From positions 392,903 to 456,902 of the forward strand of contig NZ_CP088284.1 in NCBI RefSeq assembly GCF_011516645.4: DNA of 64,000 nt, read 5' to 3'. Position numbers and translations under genes: made by a program. Positions 1 to 9,030 of the stretch are shown here, in pieces. The notes beneath the pieces were generated by a model, which worked only from the letters and a program-made list of their open reading frames with translations, did no database searches and was not told where the DNA came from. Source of the DNA: Bradyrhizobium septentrionale (lineage in GTDB: Bacteria > Pseudomonadota > Alphaproteobacteria > Rhizobiales > Xanthobacteraceae). Within the stretch, counting starts at the first letter, position 1; the number at the start of each line of letters is the position of its first letter.

Positions 1-903
1 GCCAATATTGCGCTGATTAACGGCGCGCCGCGGCTGTTCGATGCCATCGAGTTCGATCCGGCCATTGCGACGACAGATATTCTTTACGATCTCGCGTTCA
101 CGCTGATGGATTTGATTCATTTCGATAATGATGCGGCTTCGAACGCGGTGTTCAACCGCTATCTCGCCGGCGCGTCGGACGACAATCTCGACGGCCTCGC
201 CGTTCTGCCCTTGTTTCTCTCGATGCGTGCCGCAATCCGCGCACATGTGGTGTTTACCAAGAGCGAGCAAATGGTGGACGGGCAAGCCGCGTGGCATGAA
301 GCCAAACGATATTTCGATTTGGCGCTACGCCTCGCCAATCCCAAGCAGCCACTGCTGACCGCAATCGGGGGCCTTTCGGGGACGGGGAAGTCGGTTCTTG
401 CGTTCGGGCTTGCGGGCATGATCGAGCCGCCGCCGGGCGCGGTCATTGTCCGCTCGGATGTCATGCGCAAACATCTGTTCGGCGTGAGCGAAACGACGCA
501 TCTGCCGGAAACTGCCTATCAGGTCGAGACCTCCCGGCGCGTCTACGATCTACTTTCGAGAACCGCATCACGTATTCTCGCCCAGGGCTGTTCGGTTATT
601 CTCGACGCGGCCTTCCTGCAGGAAGCACAGCGGGCCGGGCTTCCGGATTTGGCGTGCCGGCATCGCGCTCGCTTTGTCGGGCTGTTTCTGACGGCAGATT
701 TGGCGACCCGGCTCTCGCGGATCGGGCGGCGCGAGCACGACGCGTCGGATGCGACACGGGACGTTGCCAAGCAGCAAGAAGCTAAGGCGATCGGTACGGT
801 GAACTGGCATATGGTCGATGCTTCGGGAACCCCCGACGACACGCTGCGGCGAGGTCTCGCCTGTTTTTCCGCGCCAGACCAAGCCTCGGGCGAAGGTAGA
901 TGA
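1..903 (+). CDS. AAA/APH-type bifunctional ATP-binding protein, 5' end cut by window
   Basis: The frame is open from base 1, so the gene begins upstream of the window; the first internal ATG (106) is not the real start. The first residues (NIALINGAPRLFDAIEF) resemble the metal-binding end of an aminoglycoside phosphotransferase fold. Further on there is a P-loop, GGLSGTGKS (near bases 367-393), followed by a kinase-like ATPase domain. The combination fits the family annotated as bifunctional aminoglycoside phosphotransferase/ATP-binding protein, a broad family whose substrate is usually unknown. It ends at a TGA at 901-903, 40 bp before an FNR/FixK-type palindrome that belongs to the next gene. 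The fold assignment is by recognition; no resistance function is implied. Confidence 0.82.
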   Translation, partial: ANIALINGAPRLFDAIEFDPAIATTDILYDLAFTLMDLIHFDNDAASNAVFNRYLAGASDDNLDGLAVLPLFLSMRAAIRAHVVFTKSEQMVDGQAAWHEAKRYFDLALRLANPKQPLLTAIGGLSGTGKSVLAFGLAGMIEPPPGAVIVRSDVMRKHLFGVSETTHLPETAYQVETSRRVYDLLSRTASRILAQGCSVILDAAFLQEAQRAGLPDLACRHRARFVGLFLTADLATRLSRIGRREHDASDATRDVAKQQEAKAIGTVNWHMVDASGTPDDTLRRGLACFSAPDQASGEGR

Positions 904-942
904 TGCTGCTGCTGCGGACGGGCGCCTGCTAGTCGTCCTGGC

Positions 943-956
943 TTGATGTGCATCAA
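943..956. promoter_or_regulatory. FNR/FixK-type box upstream of usp
   Basis: Perfect TTGA-N6-TCAA palindrome (N6 = TGTGCA). Its centre is about 85 bp before the start of the universal stress gene at 1035, which would place transcription start near 990 if activation is class II (centre at -41.5). Consensus match is seen; regulator identity is inferred. Confidence 0.75.
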
Positions 957-1034
957 CTTTGGTTGTGCCTCTGCCGGTTACTCTCAACAAATGGGACGCG
1001 GGCTTCGCGCGTTCGCAGACCTGGGAGAACGACA

Positions 1035-1877
1035 ATGTTCAGGAATATTCTGGTCCATATTCCGTCAGAGCGACCGGTCAGGACGGTGGTCGACGTTGCC
1101 GTCGGGCTGACGGTCGGTCGCCGGGCACATCTGGACGCCGTCGCCATCGGTTACGAATCCACGGGTTCCATTGGAATGGTTGCCGAAGGTGGGGGCGCTG
1201 CCGTCGCCGCTGTGATGGGGTATGAACAGGATCGCGCGCTGGAGCGGGCAAACGCCGCGATTTCTGTGTTCGAAGTGGAAGCCAAGCTGGCCCAGATCGC
1301 GTACGGCACCCGCGCTCTTGCCGCCATTCCGGCCGACGCTGAGGAAACCATTGGCAGGCTTTCGCGGTTTTATGACTTGACCATTGTGTCGCAGCCGGAT
1401 CCATCATTTCCCACCTACGACAACCTCATACCGCAAGGTGTTCTCTTCAATTCCGGCGGTCCGATGCTGATGGTCCCTTACATCCACAAGGGACCGCTCG
1501 ACGCGCATCACGTCGGGATCGCCTGGGACGGAAGCAGGCTGGCCGCCCGTGCCGTACGCGATGCGCTGCCATTCCTGACGGCCGCGCAGGCAGTGATCGT
1601 GATTGCGGTGAATGAGGAGCGCGGTGACACGGGCGAAAGGTCCTCAGAGGAGCTCATCAACCACCTCGCACGGCGCGGCATCAAGGCGAGTGTCCAGCGG
1701 CTGATGGCGGACCGCGCCAACGTTCAGGGGACCATTATTTCAGCCGCCGCGGACAGTAATATCGGCCTGCTGGTGATGGGCGGATTTGGTCATTCGCGGC
1801 TGCAGGAGCGGATTCTGGGCGGCGTCACGCGTGAAATGTTCGAGTCTATGACAGTGCCGGTGTTGATGTCGCACTGA
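1035..1877 (+). CDS. Universal stress protein (UspA family)
   Basis: Cytoplasmic UspA-family protein of 280 residues, the length of a double-domain Usp. The C-terminal half carries the nucleotide-binding signature G-x2-G-x9-G (GGFGHSRLQERILGG region, near bases 1777-1821). I chose ATG 1035 (MFRNILVHIP) because it opens with the usual first beta strand of Usp proteins and is preceded by a GGGAG ribosome site; the frame is open further upstream to 948 but that stretch is not Usp-like and overlaps the FixK-type box. It is first in a same-strand run with the next small protein, phasin and PHA synthase. Members help cells survive oxygen limitation or stasis; the exact role here is unknown. Confidence 0.9.
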   Translation: MFRNILVHIPSERPVRTVVDVAVGLTVGRRAHLDAVAIGYESTGSIGMVAEGGGAAVAAVMGYEQDRALERANAAISVFEVEAKLAQIAYGTRALAAIPADAEETIGRLSRFYDLTIVSQPDPSFPTYDNLIPQGVLFNSGGPMLMVPYIHKGPLDAHHVGIAWDGSRLAARAVRDALPFLTAAQAVIVIAVNEERGDTGERSSEELINHLARRGIKASVQRLMADRANVQGTIISAAADSNIGLLVMGGFGHSRLQERILGGVTREMFESMTVPVLMSH

Positions 1878-1923
1878 TCGACTAAACGCCATTCGGATCC
1901 CCCGTTCAAACGAGAGAATAATC

Positions 1924-2310
1924 ATGGCTGCTCACAATCACGCCGTCGTCTGGATCGATCACCGCGTCGCCAAAGTCTTTTATCTGGGGCTGGAAACCTC
2001 CGACGAACGGACGATCCGTGCCGATCTGGCAACCGAGCATCTGCATCACAAGGCCAATACCATCGGATCTGGCAAAGCCCTAGAGGATGCGACTTTTTTT
2101 CCGCGGATCGGGGAGGCACTGCAGAGCAGCGAAGCGATCCTGATCGTGGGACCTGGAAATGAGAAGACGTTGCTGCTGAAATATCTCGAGGAGCGGCGCC
2201 AGGCTGTCAAGGGAGGTGAGCTCCGAGCGGAGGCTTGCGATCACCCCACCGATCGCGAGATCATTGCGCTGGGTCGCCGCCATTTTCATCTGGGTGACCC
2301 TGCGCGTTGA
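1924..2310 (+). CDS. eRF1-domain-like small protein (translational machinery protein)
   Basis: Protein of 128 residues starting MAAHNHAVVWIDHR with a good start context. The pattern (a short strand with VVWIDHRVAKVF, a central ILIVGPGNEK segment and a C-terminal DHPTDREIIALGRRHF) matches small proteins annotated in Bradyrhizobiaceae as translational machinery protein, related to the third domain of release-factor-like proteins. No experimental function is known to me. It follows usp by 46 bp with no obvious terminator, so cotranscription is likely. A box at 2328 separates it from phasin. Confidence 0.75.
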   Translation: MAAHNHAVVWIDHRVAKVFYLGLETSDERTIRADLATEHLHHKANTIGSGKALEDATFFPRIGEALQSSEAILIVGPGNEKTLLLKYLEERRQAVKGGELRAEACDHPTDREIIALGRRHFHLGDPAR

Positions 2311-2327
2311 GGCCATCCTCGCCCTGA

Positions 2328-2341
2328 TTGATGTGCCTCAA
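2328..2341. promoter_or_regulatory. FNR/FixK-type box upstream of phasin-phaC
   Basis: TTGA-N6-TCAA (N6 = TGTGCC), centred about 60 bp before the phasin start. It would give phasin and PHA synthase a low-oxygen promoter of their own. Confidence 0.7.
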
Positions 2342-2394
2342 TGTCCGGTTTGGCATCAGACGATAGCGTTCCGATCGAAAAATAGGAGATTGTC

Positions 2395-2766
2395 ATGCCA
2401 GAGCGTTCTGAAGCAGTTGCAGTGACGGCCGTTGAGCAAGCGGCGACCGACGCCCAAACCCGGGTAGCAAAGGCCAATGAGCGGGCTTCCAGCTTCGTGT
2501 TTGGCGCCCAGAAATTGATGTTCGAGGAATTCGTGTTCGCCGGCAATGAACTCGTCGAGCGGGCGCAAACCGAAATGCACCTATTTTCGGAGTTGGTCTC
2601 GAAGTTGGCCGGTGCGCATTCCGTCAAGGACATCAGGACGATGTGGGAAGAATGCAGCAAGCATCAGGTCGATTTCATTCGTCGCGACTGCGATCGAGTG
2701 TTCAAGCACGGCGAACGGGTGATCGAGGCCACCTCGAATCTGTTCAAGAGCCATCCGCTGAACTGA
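2395..2766 (+). CDS. Phasin family protein
   Basis: Protein of 123 residues, almost entirely helical and rich in Ala, Glu and Lys, with the phasin_2-type core (FVFGAQKLMFEEFVFAGNE, then VKDIRTMWEECSKHQVDF). Phasins coat polyhydroxyalkanoate granules in the cytoplasm and control their number and size. The assignment is strengthened by the PHA synthase that starts only 10 bp after its stop codon. The start ATG at 2395 follows a GGAG site. An FNR/FixK-type box lies 54 bp upstream. Confidence 0.88.
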   Translation: MPERSEAVAVTAVEQAATDAQTRVAKANERASSFVFGAQKLMFEEFVFAGNELVERAQTEMHLFSELVSKLAGAHSVKDIRTMWEECSKHQVDFIRRDCDRVFKHGERVIEATSNLFKSHPLN

Positions 2767-2776
2767 CCGGTACCGA

Positions 2777-4603
2777 ATGCCAGTAAACTCGACCATGCCG
2801 AAGGCGGAAGCATCGACTTTACCCGCGCCGGTCGGGGGAGGCGCGCCGGGACGAAAAAGCATCGAGCCAACGGCCGGTGTTCGCCCGCAACAGGCGGTCG
2901 AATCCTATCCGGCCGATCGCGCGTTTCACGCTGCGCTGGCTCGGCTTAGCGGGGGTATTTCGCCGGTCGCCCTGTTGCTGGCCTATACCGACTGGCTTTC
3001 TCACCTGGCGACGTCGCCGCAGCGACAGCTCGAGATTTCGCAGGAGGCGGTGCGAGACGGCAAGCGACTCTTCGAAGCCGCGCAGCATTTCCTTTCACCG
3101 CAACATGGACCCTGGTCGCTGATCAGGCCGTCGGCGTGGGATCGCCGCTTCGCCCGGCCGGAGTGGGAAATTCCACCCTTCAATCTGTTGGCACAATCAT
3201 TTCTGCAAGCAGAGCAATGGTGGCATAACGCGACCACTGGCACGCGCGGTGTTGCGAAGCAAAACGAGGCAATTGTCGAGTTTTCGGTCCGGCAGATGCT
3301 GGACGTGCTGGCACCGTCGAATTTTGCCGCAACCAATCCTGAAGTGCTACAGAAAGCGTTCCAGAGCGGTGGCGAGAATTTCGTGCGCGGCTGGCAGAAT
3401 TGGTGCAGCGACTGGGTGCGGCTATTGTCGGGACACCCGCAACCGGCCGGTGGCGATTTCGTCGTCGGAGAGACCGTTGCGACGTCGCCCGGCAAGGTCG
3501 TGTTCGGCAATGAATTGATCGAACTAATCCAGTATTATCCGACCACCGACAAGGTACATCCGCAGCCGATCCGGATCGTGCCGGCCTGGATCATGAAATA
3601 CTACATCCTCGATTTGTCGCCGCAGAACTCGCTGGTGAAGTATCTCACCGGTCAGGGCTTCACGGTCTTCATGATTTCGTGGCGCAACCCTGGTGCGAAA
3701 GATCGCGATGTCGCCTTCGACGACTATCGCACGCTGGGCGTGGAAGCCGCGCTCGCCACCATCGAAGACATTATACCGGATCGGCAGGTTCATGCGCTGG
3801 GCTATTGCCTCGGCGGTACGTTGCTGTCGATCGCCGCCGCGGCCATGGCACGCGACGGCGACAACCGCTTGAAGTCGATCACGCTGCTCGCCGCGCAAGT
3901 CGATTTCACCGAGGCCGGCGAGCTGACGCTATTCATCAACGAAAGCCAGGTTGCGTTCCTGGAAGACGTGATGTGGCAACGCGGCGTCCTCGACACCACT
4001 CAAATGGCTGGCGCCTTCCAGTTGCTGCGCTCCAACGACTTGATTTGGTCTCGGCTCACCCGCGACTATCTGATGGGCGAGCGGTCTCCGCCGAGCGATC
4101 TGATGGCCTGGAATGCGGATGCGACGCGTCTGCCGTACCGGATGCATTCGGAATACCTACGCAAGCTATTCCTTAACAACGACCTCGCCGCGGGCCGCTA
4201 TCTCGTCGAAGGAAGGCCGATTTCGCTGTCGGATATTCATACGCCGATGTTCGTGGTCGGGACCGTTCTCGATCATGTCGCGCCCTGGAAGTCGGCCTAC
4301 AAGATCCATTTCCTAGTGGATGCAGACGTGACGTTCCTTTTGACCAGCGGCGGCCATAACGCTGGAATCGTGGCGCCGCCCGGCGAGGAGGGGCACAGTT
4401 ACCGAGTCAGGACCAAGGCGGCCGATGCCACCTATGTCGGTCCGGATGAATGGTTGAAGACCGCGCAACCGGTTGAAGGATCGTGGTGGCTGGAATGGAC
4501 GAAGTGGGTCGCGGCGCGATCAGGCGAGCCATCCGCGCCGCCGCGCATGGCCGTGGACGGGCAGGCCTTGCCGGATGCGCCGGGCGGCTATGTTCGGCAA
4601 TAA
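2777..4603 (+). CDS. phaC: Class I poly(3-hydroxyalkanoate) synthase
   Basis: Protein of 608 residues, the size of class I PhaC, which polymerises (R)-3-hydroxyacyl-CoA into storage granules. Visible hallmarks are the lipase-like box GYCLGG with catalytic Cys344, the general-base Asp499 in GTVLDHVAPW and the His527 in SGGHNAG. The N-terminal PhaC_N region contains the typical RPSAWDRRFARPEW stretch. It is cotranscribed with the phasin just upstream, so granule enzyme and granule coat are made together. About the first 40 residues are low in conservation and the start could be a little downstream. It ends 28 bp from a convergent small gene. Confidence 0.95.
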   Translation: MPVNSTMPKAEASTLPAPVGGGAPGRKSIEPTAGVRPQQAVESYPADRAFHAALARLSGGISPVALLLAYTDWLSHLATSPQRQLEISQEAVRDGKRLFEAAQHFLSPQHGPWSLIRPSAWDRRFARPEWEIPPFNLLAQSFLQAEQWWHNATTGTRGVAKQNEAIVEFSVRQMLDVLAPSNFAATNPEVLQKAFQSGGENFVRGWQNWCSDWVRLLSGHPQPAGGDFVVGETVATSPGKVVFGNELIELIQYYPTTDKVHPQPIRIVPAWIMKYYILDLSPQNSLVKYLTGQGFTVFMISWRNPGAKDRDVAFDDYRTLGVEAALATIEDIIPDRQVHALGYCLGGTLLSIAAAAMARDGDNRLKSITLLAAQVDFTEAGELTLFINESQVAFLEDVMWQRGVLDTTQMAGAFQLLRSNDLIWSRLTRDYLMGERSPPSDLMAWNADATRLPYRMHSEYLRKLFLNNDLAAGRYLVEGRPISLSDIHTPMFVVGTVLDHVAPWKSAYKIHFLVDADVTFLLTSGGHNAGIVAPPGEEGHSYRVRTKAADATYVGPDEWLKTAQPVEGSWWLEWTKWVAARSGEPSAPPRMAVDGQALPDAPGGYVRQ

Positions 4604-4631
4604 CTCCAGAATCTGCCGGCCCAGGCGTCGA

Positions 4632-4838
4632 TTACTGGCGAACGCTGCAGGTCGAGTAGCCGATGATGGTGTATAGCGGGCAGCTCTTGAAGAACGCGGT
4701 TGCGAGCGGCACCAGACCGATCAATCCGACCCAATGCCATCCCTGAATCGAAAGACCGTCCTGCAGCGCATAAGCGACAAGAGCCAGCCCGATCACAATC
4801 CGCACATACTGATCAACCGTTCCGACATTTACCGGCAT
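4632..4838 (-). CDS. DUF2892 family small inner-membrane protein
   Basis: Protein of 68 residues starting MPVNVGTVDQYVRIVIG, with two membrane-spanning segments and a C-terminal pair of cysteines (SCPLYTIIGYSTC), as in the DUF2892 (YgaP C-terminal-like) family. Function unknown; some members are linked to sulfur or rhodanese chemistry. I chose the start at 4838 because an AGGAGA ribosome site lies just ahead of it; the open frame to 4886 has no such site. A FixK-type box at 4901-4914 stands about 63 bp upstream. Confidence 0.8.
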   Translation of the reverse strand: MPVNVGTVDQYVRIVIGLALVAYALQDGLSIQGWHWVGLIGLVPLATAFFKSCPLYTIIGYSTCSVRQ

Positions 4839-4900
4839 CGTGCTTCTCCTGCGAGTTGAATGAACGCCGGTGAGGATCGCACGCAATGCCTGAAATGGTT

Positions 4901-4914
4901 TTGATCTGTCTCAA
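4901..4914. promoter_or_regulatory. FNR/FixK-type box upstream of DUF2892 gene
   Basis: TTGA-N6-TCAA (N6 = TCTGTC), between the leftward small membrane protein and the 3' end of the MBL gene. Only the leftward gene can use it. Confidence 0.7.
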
Positions 4915-4932
4915 CCTTGGACCGGGCGGGCT

Positions 4933-6525
4933 TCATTCATCCAGCGCTCGCCTCATTCTTCGAATGATGACACCGCGCGCGCGATCGTCGGCAGCGGCCG
5001 CAATGCAGTCGTTGATATCGAGGATGAGCTTTGACATGTCATTATGCCAGTCCAGCCTGACTACCGCCTCAGGTGGCAGCCGACGGTGTTTGGAGCCTTC
5101 CACGATCATCGGGGCTGCGGCCGTCAATTCGTAGACGTCATCCAGAAGCGGCTGGAAAACCATTGCTGCGGGAACGATCCGCTCCGAAATGCGCTCAGCC
5201 AAGCCGGCGATGGCTGGCTCGTCCCCATGGACCAGGAACACGCCGCGATGAACCGGACGGCGCTCGGCAATCCAGCGCGCCAGTTCCGATCCGTCGGCAT
5301 GTCCGGAGTAGTCGTCGATATTTCGAATCCGGGCCGCGACCTTGATCTCATTGCCCTGGATACGAACAGCCTTGGTGCCGTCCGCGAGAAACCGGCCGAG
5401 CGTTCCCTGGGCTTGAAATCCGACGAGCAGTACGGTCGCCCTCGCATTCCACAGCCAATTCCGCAGGTGATGCCGGATACGGCCGGCGTCGCACATGCCG
5501 CTGGCGGCGATGACGATGTGAAATCCGGTCAGCTTGGCAATCGCCTTGCTCTCGTCGACGGTTTCGGTGAAGCGGAGCTGCGGCGAGTTTAAGAGCCGGC
5601 GGACATCGACCGCGGGATCGAGGCTCGCGGCGTGTTTGCAAAAGACTTCGGTGGCTCGGATCGCGAGCGGCGAATCGAGGAAGATTGGGGCGGACGGAAT
5701 CTCACCACGCTCCATCAGGTCGACCAGATCGACGATCAGTTCCTGTGTACGCTCCACCGCGAAGGCCGGAATCAGCAGCGCGCCCTTGCGGGTCGCCGCG
5801 TCGCGGACCTCCGCGGACAAGCGTGCGCGGCGTGCGTCAGCCGTGATCGGCGCTCGTTCGCGGTCGCCATAGGTCGATTCCGATATGACATAGTCGAAGC
5901 CCGCCGGCGCCTCGGGATCGGGCTGCAAAAGCGTAGTGTCTGGCCCGACGTCGCCGGAGCAGAGAACGCGAAGCGGTTTGCTTGATGCGTTTTCGTCGGC
6001 GAATTCCATCTCGATCGACGCCGAGCCGAGTAGATGTCCGGCGTTCCAGTAGCGGGCGCGAACGCCCGGAATTACGTCGACCCATTTTTCGTAGTCGACC
6101 GGCGTGAATGACTGCAGCGTGGCAATCGCATCGGCCTGCGTATAGATCGGGCTGACCTCGGCCCGCCCGCTTGCCGCATTGCGCCGGTTTAGGGTGGCAA
6201 CCTCGGATTCCTGGATGCTGCCGGCATCCGGCAGCATGTAGGAGCAGAGATCGATGGTGCCGCGCGTGGCAAGGATGCGCCCGGGAAAGCCGTTGCGCAC
6301 CAGCTTCGGCAGCAGGCCGCTGTGGTCGATATGGGCATGGGTCAGGAGGACAGCGTCGATGTCCGCGGCGCGAAAGGGAAACGGCCTGTAGTTCAGCTCC
6401 TTCAGGGTTTTGGGTCCCTGAAACAGGCCGCAATCGACCAGGAAGCGTCCGGAGCGGGTCTCGAACAGATAGCAGGAGCCTGTCACCGTGCGGGCCGCGC
6501 CGAAGAAACGGATCGTGACGCTCAT
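4933..6525 (-). CDS. MBL-fold / beta-CASP hydrolase (RNA-processing exonuclease-like)
   Basis: Protein of 530 residues. The metallo-beta-lactamase motif HAHIDHSG (His63, His65, Asp67, His68) binds two zinc ions, a further metal-ligand region lies around GHLLGSASIE, and the beta-CASP part follows with ASGMCDAGRIRHHLRNW and VHGD. This architecture is that of bacterial YSH1/CPSF73-like nucleases (COG1236), which cut RNA; the true substrate here is unknown. The start codon overlaps the stop of the upstream prs gene by 4 bp (ATGA), which implies translational coupling. It is last in a four-gene leftward operon with a universal stress protein, a phosphorylase and PRPP synthetase. Confidence 0.9.
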   Translation of the reverse strand: MSVTIRFFGAARTVTGSCYLFETRSGRFLVDCGLFQGPKTLKELNYRPFPFRAADIDAVLLTHAHIDHSGLLPKLVRNGFPGRILATRGTIDLCSYMLPDAGSIQESEVATLNRRNAASGRAEVSPIYTQADAIATLQSFTPVDYEKWVDVIPGVRARYWNAGHLLGSASIEMEFADENASSKPLRVLCSGDVGPDTTLLQPDPEAPAGFDYVISESTYGDRERAPITADARRARLSAEVRDAATRKGALLIPAFAVERTQELIVDLVDLMERGEIPSAPIFLDSPLAIRATEVFCKHAASLDPAVDVRRLLNSPQLRFTETVDESKAIAKLTGFHIVIAASGMCDAGRIRHHLRNWLWNARATVLLVGFQAQGTLGRFLADGTKAVRIQGNEIKVAARIRNIDDYSGHADGSELARWIAERRPVHRGVFLVHGDEPAIAGLAERISERIVPAAMVFQPLLDDVYELTAAAPMIVEGSKHRRLPPEAVVRLDWHNDMSKLILDINDCIAAAADDRARGVIIRRMRRALDE

Positions 6526-7442
6526 CGGGATGCCTCCAGAAGGGTTGTGAACGTTATTTCATCCTGCAAGGCGTCAATGAACAGGTTGTCGAGCACGATG
6601 GCGTTGGTGGAGTGTGGCACGCTTTGGGTGGAGCGGATCGAGCGAATGCCGGCCTCGATCATGTCGCGGCAGAGTTGCTCCGGGAACAGTGCGTGCGTGA
6701 CGACGGCGTCGATCGTTGTCGCGCCGGCCGTCGTCAGCGCACTGGCGCAGGCTATCATGGTGCCGCCCGAGGAGACGATATCATCGAAGATCAAAGTTGG
6801 ACGCCCGGCAATGGATGCCCGGTCCGGGAACCTGATCTCGACGGAGCAGTCACCGCGACGGATTTTTTGCGCAACTACGTGAGAAAGTCGAAGCCGGCTG
6901 GCGAGATCGCTGACCCAGGGCTCCGATTCCGCATCCGGTCCCACCACGATGGTTGCGGGATCAAGACCGGTTTTGCGCAGCGCGACGGCTATTGCTGGCA
7001 TCGCCGACAGATTGTCGGACGCGATCCCGGGAAACACCGCTGCGATGTCGGGCGTGCGATGCAGATGCGCATCGACGGTGACCACGCGGTCGAAGCATCC
7101 GGCGAGCAGCGCGCCGATGACATTTTGACTGATGGCGTCGCCTTCGTGAAAGGCCGTGTCCTGTCGCATGTAGCAGAGATAGGGCGCCAGCAGGACGAGG
7201 CGTTTCGCACCGCCGCGCCGGAGCGCCTCGGCCGCGAAGGCCAGAGCGATCAGCTTTTCGTTCGGCCGGTCGAGCGACGCATAGATGATGGTCACAGGCG
7301 ATGCCGGTGCGGCAGTCACCCGTATCTCCCCGTCGGGAAACCCATGGATCGCAATCTCGTGAAAGGGTATCCCGAGCCGCGCTGCCAGCCGGGCGGCGTC
7401 CCGTGACGACGACGGCAGGCTCTGAATGATGGCCGCGCTCAT
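6522..7442 (-). CDS. prs: Ribose-phosphate pyrophosphokinase (PRPP synthetase)
   Basis: Protein of 306 residues of the PRPP synthetase family (ribose 5-phosphate + ATP to PRPP + AMP). The PRPP-binding loop is visible as [10 protein letters not shown], and the catalytic region as [17 protein letters not shown] with [10 protein letters not shown]. It is divergent from the housekeeping form, so it is probably a second, specialised copy. Four-base overlaps with both neighbours (phosphorylase at 7439-7442, MBL hydrolase at 6522-6525) show tight coupling. Next to a nucleoside/nucleotide phosphorylase it could recycle ribose phosphates from nucleotides; that is inference. Confidence 0.9.
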   Translation of the reverse strand: MSAAIIQSLPSSSRDAARLAARLGIPFHEIAIHGFPDGEIRVTAAPASPVTIIYASLDRPNEKLIALAFAAEALRRGGAKRLVLLAPYLCYMRQDTAFHEGDAISQNVIGALLAGCFDRVVTVDAHLHRTPDIAAVFPGIASDNLSAMPAIAVALRKTGLDPATIVVGPDAESEPWVSDLASRLRLSHVVAQKIRRGDCSVEIRFPDRASIAGRPTLIFDDIVSSGGTMIACASALTTAGATTIDAVVTHALFPEQLCRDMIEAGIRSIRSTQSVPHSTNAIVLDNLFIDALQDEITFTTLLEASR

Positions 7443-8992
7443 GGTGCCGTCTCGCCGGTTACTGGCTGCCGGGTACCGACGGTGTAACCGCTATCCGCTT
7501 TTGCGCCTGCCGCGGCGAGGTCGAGTTCCGACTGATCATAGGCATGGATTCGATAGAGTGGCTGGCCCTTCTCGACGCGGTCACCGATCTTGCGGAACAG
7601 CCGGATGCCGGCGCCTTTGTCGATTGGCGCCCCTGCGGTGCGGGCGAGGCGGTTCAACTGGAGACAGTTGATCTCGGAAATCGTGCCGTCGGCGGTGGCA
7701 GCGATATCGAAGATCAGCTTGCCGATGTCGTTGCGGCACGAGGAGGGACCTTGCGCTTCGATAATGACCTGCAGTTTCTTCAGCGCCGCGCCGCTGTCGA
7801 GTAGTTCGCGGGCGCGCGCATAGCCGCTGCCGCCCCGCAACTGCGGGTCATATTCCAGCAGATGCGCCGCAAGCCGCAGCGATTTTTCGCGCAGGTCGGT
7901 GGGGGCAGTCGTCTCGTTGGTCAGAACGGCCATCACGTCCTCGGCCTCCAAAACCGGACCGATGCCGTTGCCGATCGGTTGGCGGCCATCGGTCGTGATC
8001 ACTTCGACGGCAATGCCGAAATGGTCGCCGACGAATTCGAACAACCTGCGCAGGCGCATCGCCTCATTAGCGTTGGCCAGTTTCGCCGTCGGGCCGACTG
8101 GCAGATCGATCAGGAGATGGGTGGAGCCGGCGGCGAGCTTCTTCGACATGATCGAGGCGACCATCTGCTCGCGGGTGTCGAGGCTGAGCGGGCGTTCGAC
8201 AGAGATCAGAATATCGTCGGCGGGCGACAGGTTGACGTGTCCGCCCCAAACCAGGCAGCCGCGGCACGCGGCGACGACTTCCTTCATCTCTTCGATGCCA
8301 ACATCGATCCGGGCCAGCACTTCCATGGTGTCGGCGGTGCCGGCCGGCGAGGTGATCGCGCGTGAGGATGTCTTGGGGATCGTCAGCCCGTGCGCCGCCA
8401 CGATCGGGACCACGATCATGGAGGTGCGGTTGCCCGGAATGCCGCCGACACAGTGCTTATCGACGACAATCTGATCCGGCCATTTCAATTGCGTGCCGGC
8501 GCGCGCCATCGCCTGGACCAGAGCGAGCAACTCGCCACTGGTCATGAAGCTGGCCGAGCCGATCAGGAACGCGGCGATCTCCATGTCGGAGTAGCGATAA
8601 TGCGTGAGGTCGTCGATGATAGCTTCGATCTCGGCCGGTTTGAGGATCCGGCCCTGGATCTTGGCACGAACCGAATCGAGGCTCGCAGGGGAGGCTGCGG
8701 GGCTTACCGTGACCTGGCTGCCCGCCGGCTCGGCAAAGCGCCGGAACGCCGGTTCGGAAAGGCCGATTTCATCGGGCCCGACCAAGGCATCGTCGTCCGT
8801 GATCAGCAGCGTCGCGAGCAAGATTTCGGCGCCAACCCGCAACTCGACCCGGCTGAATCCGCGGAAGACGTCGGGCCGCAACGCGCTGGAGTGGCGTGAG
8901 ATCACGACCACGTTTTCCCGTCCGGTATCCAGGTTCACTCGGCGAACCTTCAGAGGCGGACGAGATCTGTCCTTGTTCGTGTCTTCGGCCAT
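7439..8992 (-). CDS. Thymidine/AMP phosphorylase family protein
   Basis: Protein of 517 residues, longer than classical DeoA (about 440) because of an N-terminal extra domain (residues about 1-100) like that of archaeal AMP phosphorylase. The core has the family signature around [20 protein letters not shown]. Known members split nucleosides or nucleoside monophosphates with phosphate to give a base and ribose 1-phosphate or ribose 1,5-bisphosphate. The start at 8992 (MAEDTNKD) was chosen over a 195-residue upstream extension, which has no homology pattern and runs into the neighbouring gene. It overlaps prs by 4 bp. Whether thymidine or AMP is the substrate cannot be told from sequence alone. 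Confidence 0.85.
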   Translation of the reverse strand: MAEDTNKDRSRPPLKVRRVNLDTGRENVVVISRHSSALRPDVFRGFSRVELRVGAEILLATLLITDDDALVGPDEIGLSEPAFRRFAEPAGSQVTVSPAASPASLDSVRAKIQGRILKPAEIEAIIDDLTHYRYSDMEIAAFLIGSASFMTSGELLALVQAMARAGTQLKWPDQIVVDKHCVGGIPGNRTSMIVVPIVAAHGLTIPKTSSRAITSPAGTADTMEVLARIDVGIEEMKEVVAACRGCLVWGGHVNLSPADDILISVERPLSLDTREQMVASIMSKKLAAGSTHLLIDLPVGPTAKLANANEAMRLRRLFEFVGDHFGIAVEVITTDGRQPIGNGIGPVLEAEDVMAVLTNETTAPTDLREKSLRLAAHLLEYDPQLRGGSGYARARELLDSGAALKKLQVIIEAQGPSSCRNDIGKLIFDIAATADGTISEINCLQLNRLARTAGAPIDKGAGIRLFRKIGDRVEKGQPLYRIHAYDQSELDLAAAGAKADSGYTVGTRQPVTGETAP

Positions 8993-9030
8993 TGGATCTC
9001 CACGGCCCGCGCCGGCACCGCTCTTGGTCG

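Noticed and set aside
948..1034. Upstream extension of the first universal stress gene
   Set aside because: The extra 29 residues do not look like Usp, the ribosome site is at 1023, and the FixK-type box would lie inside the coding part.
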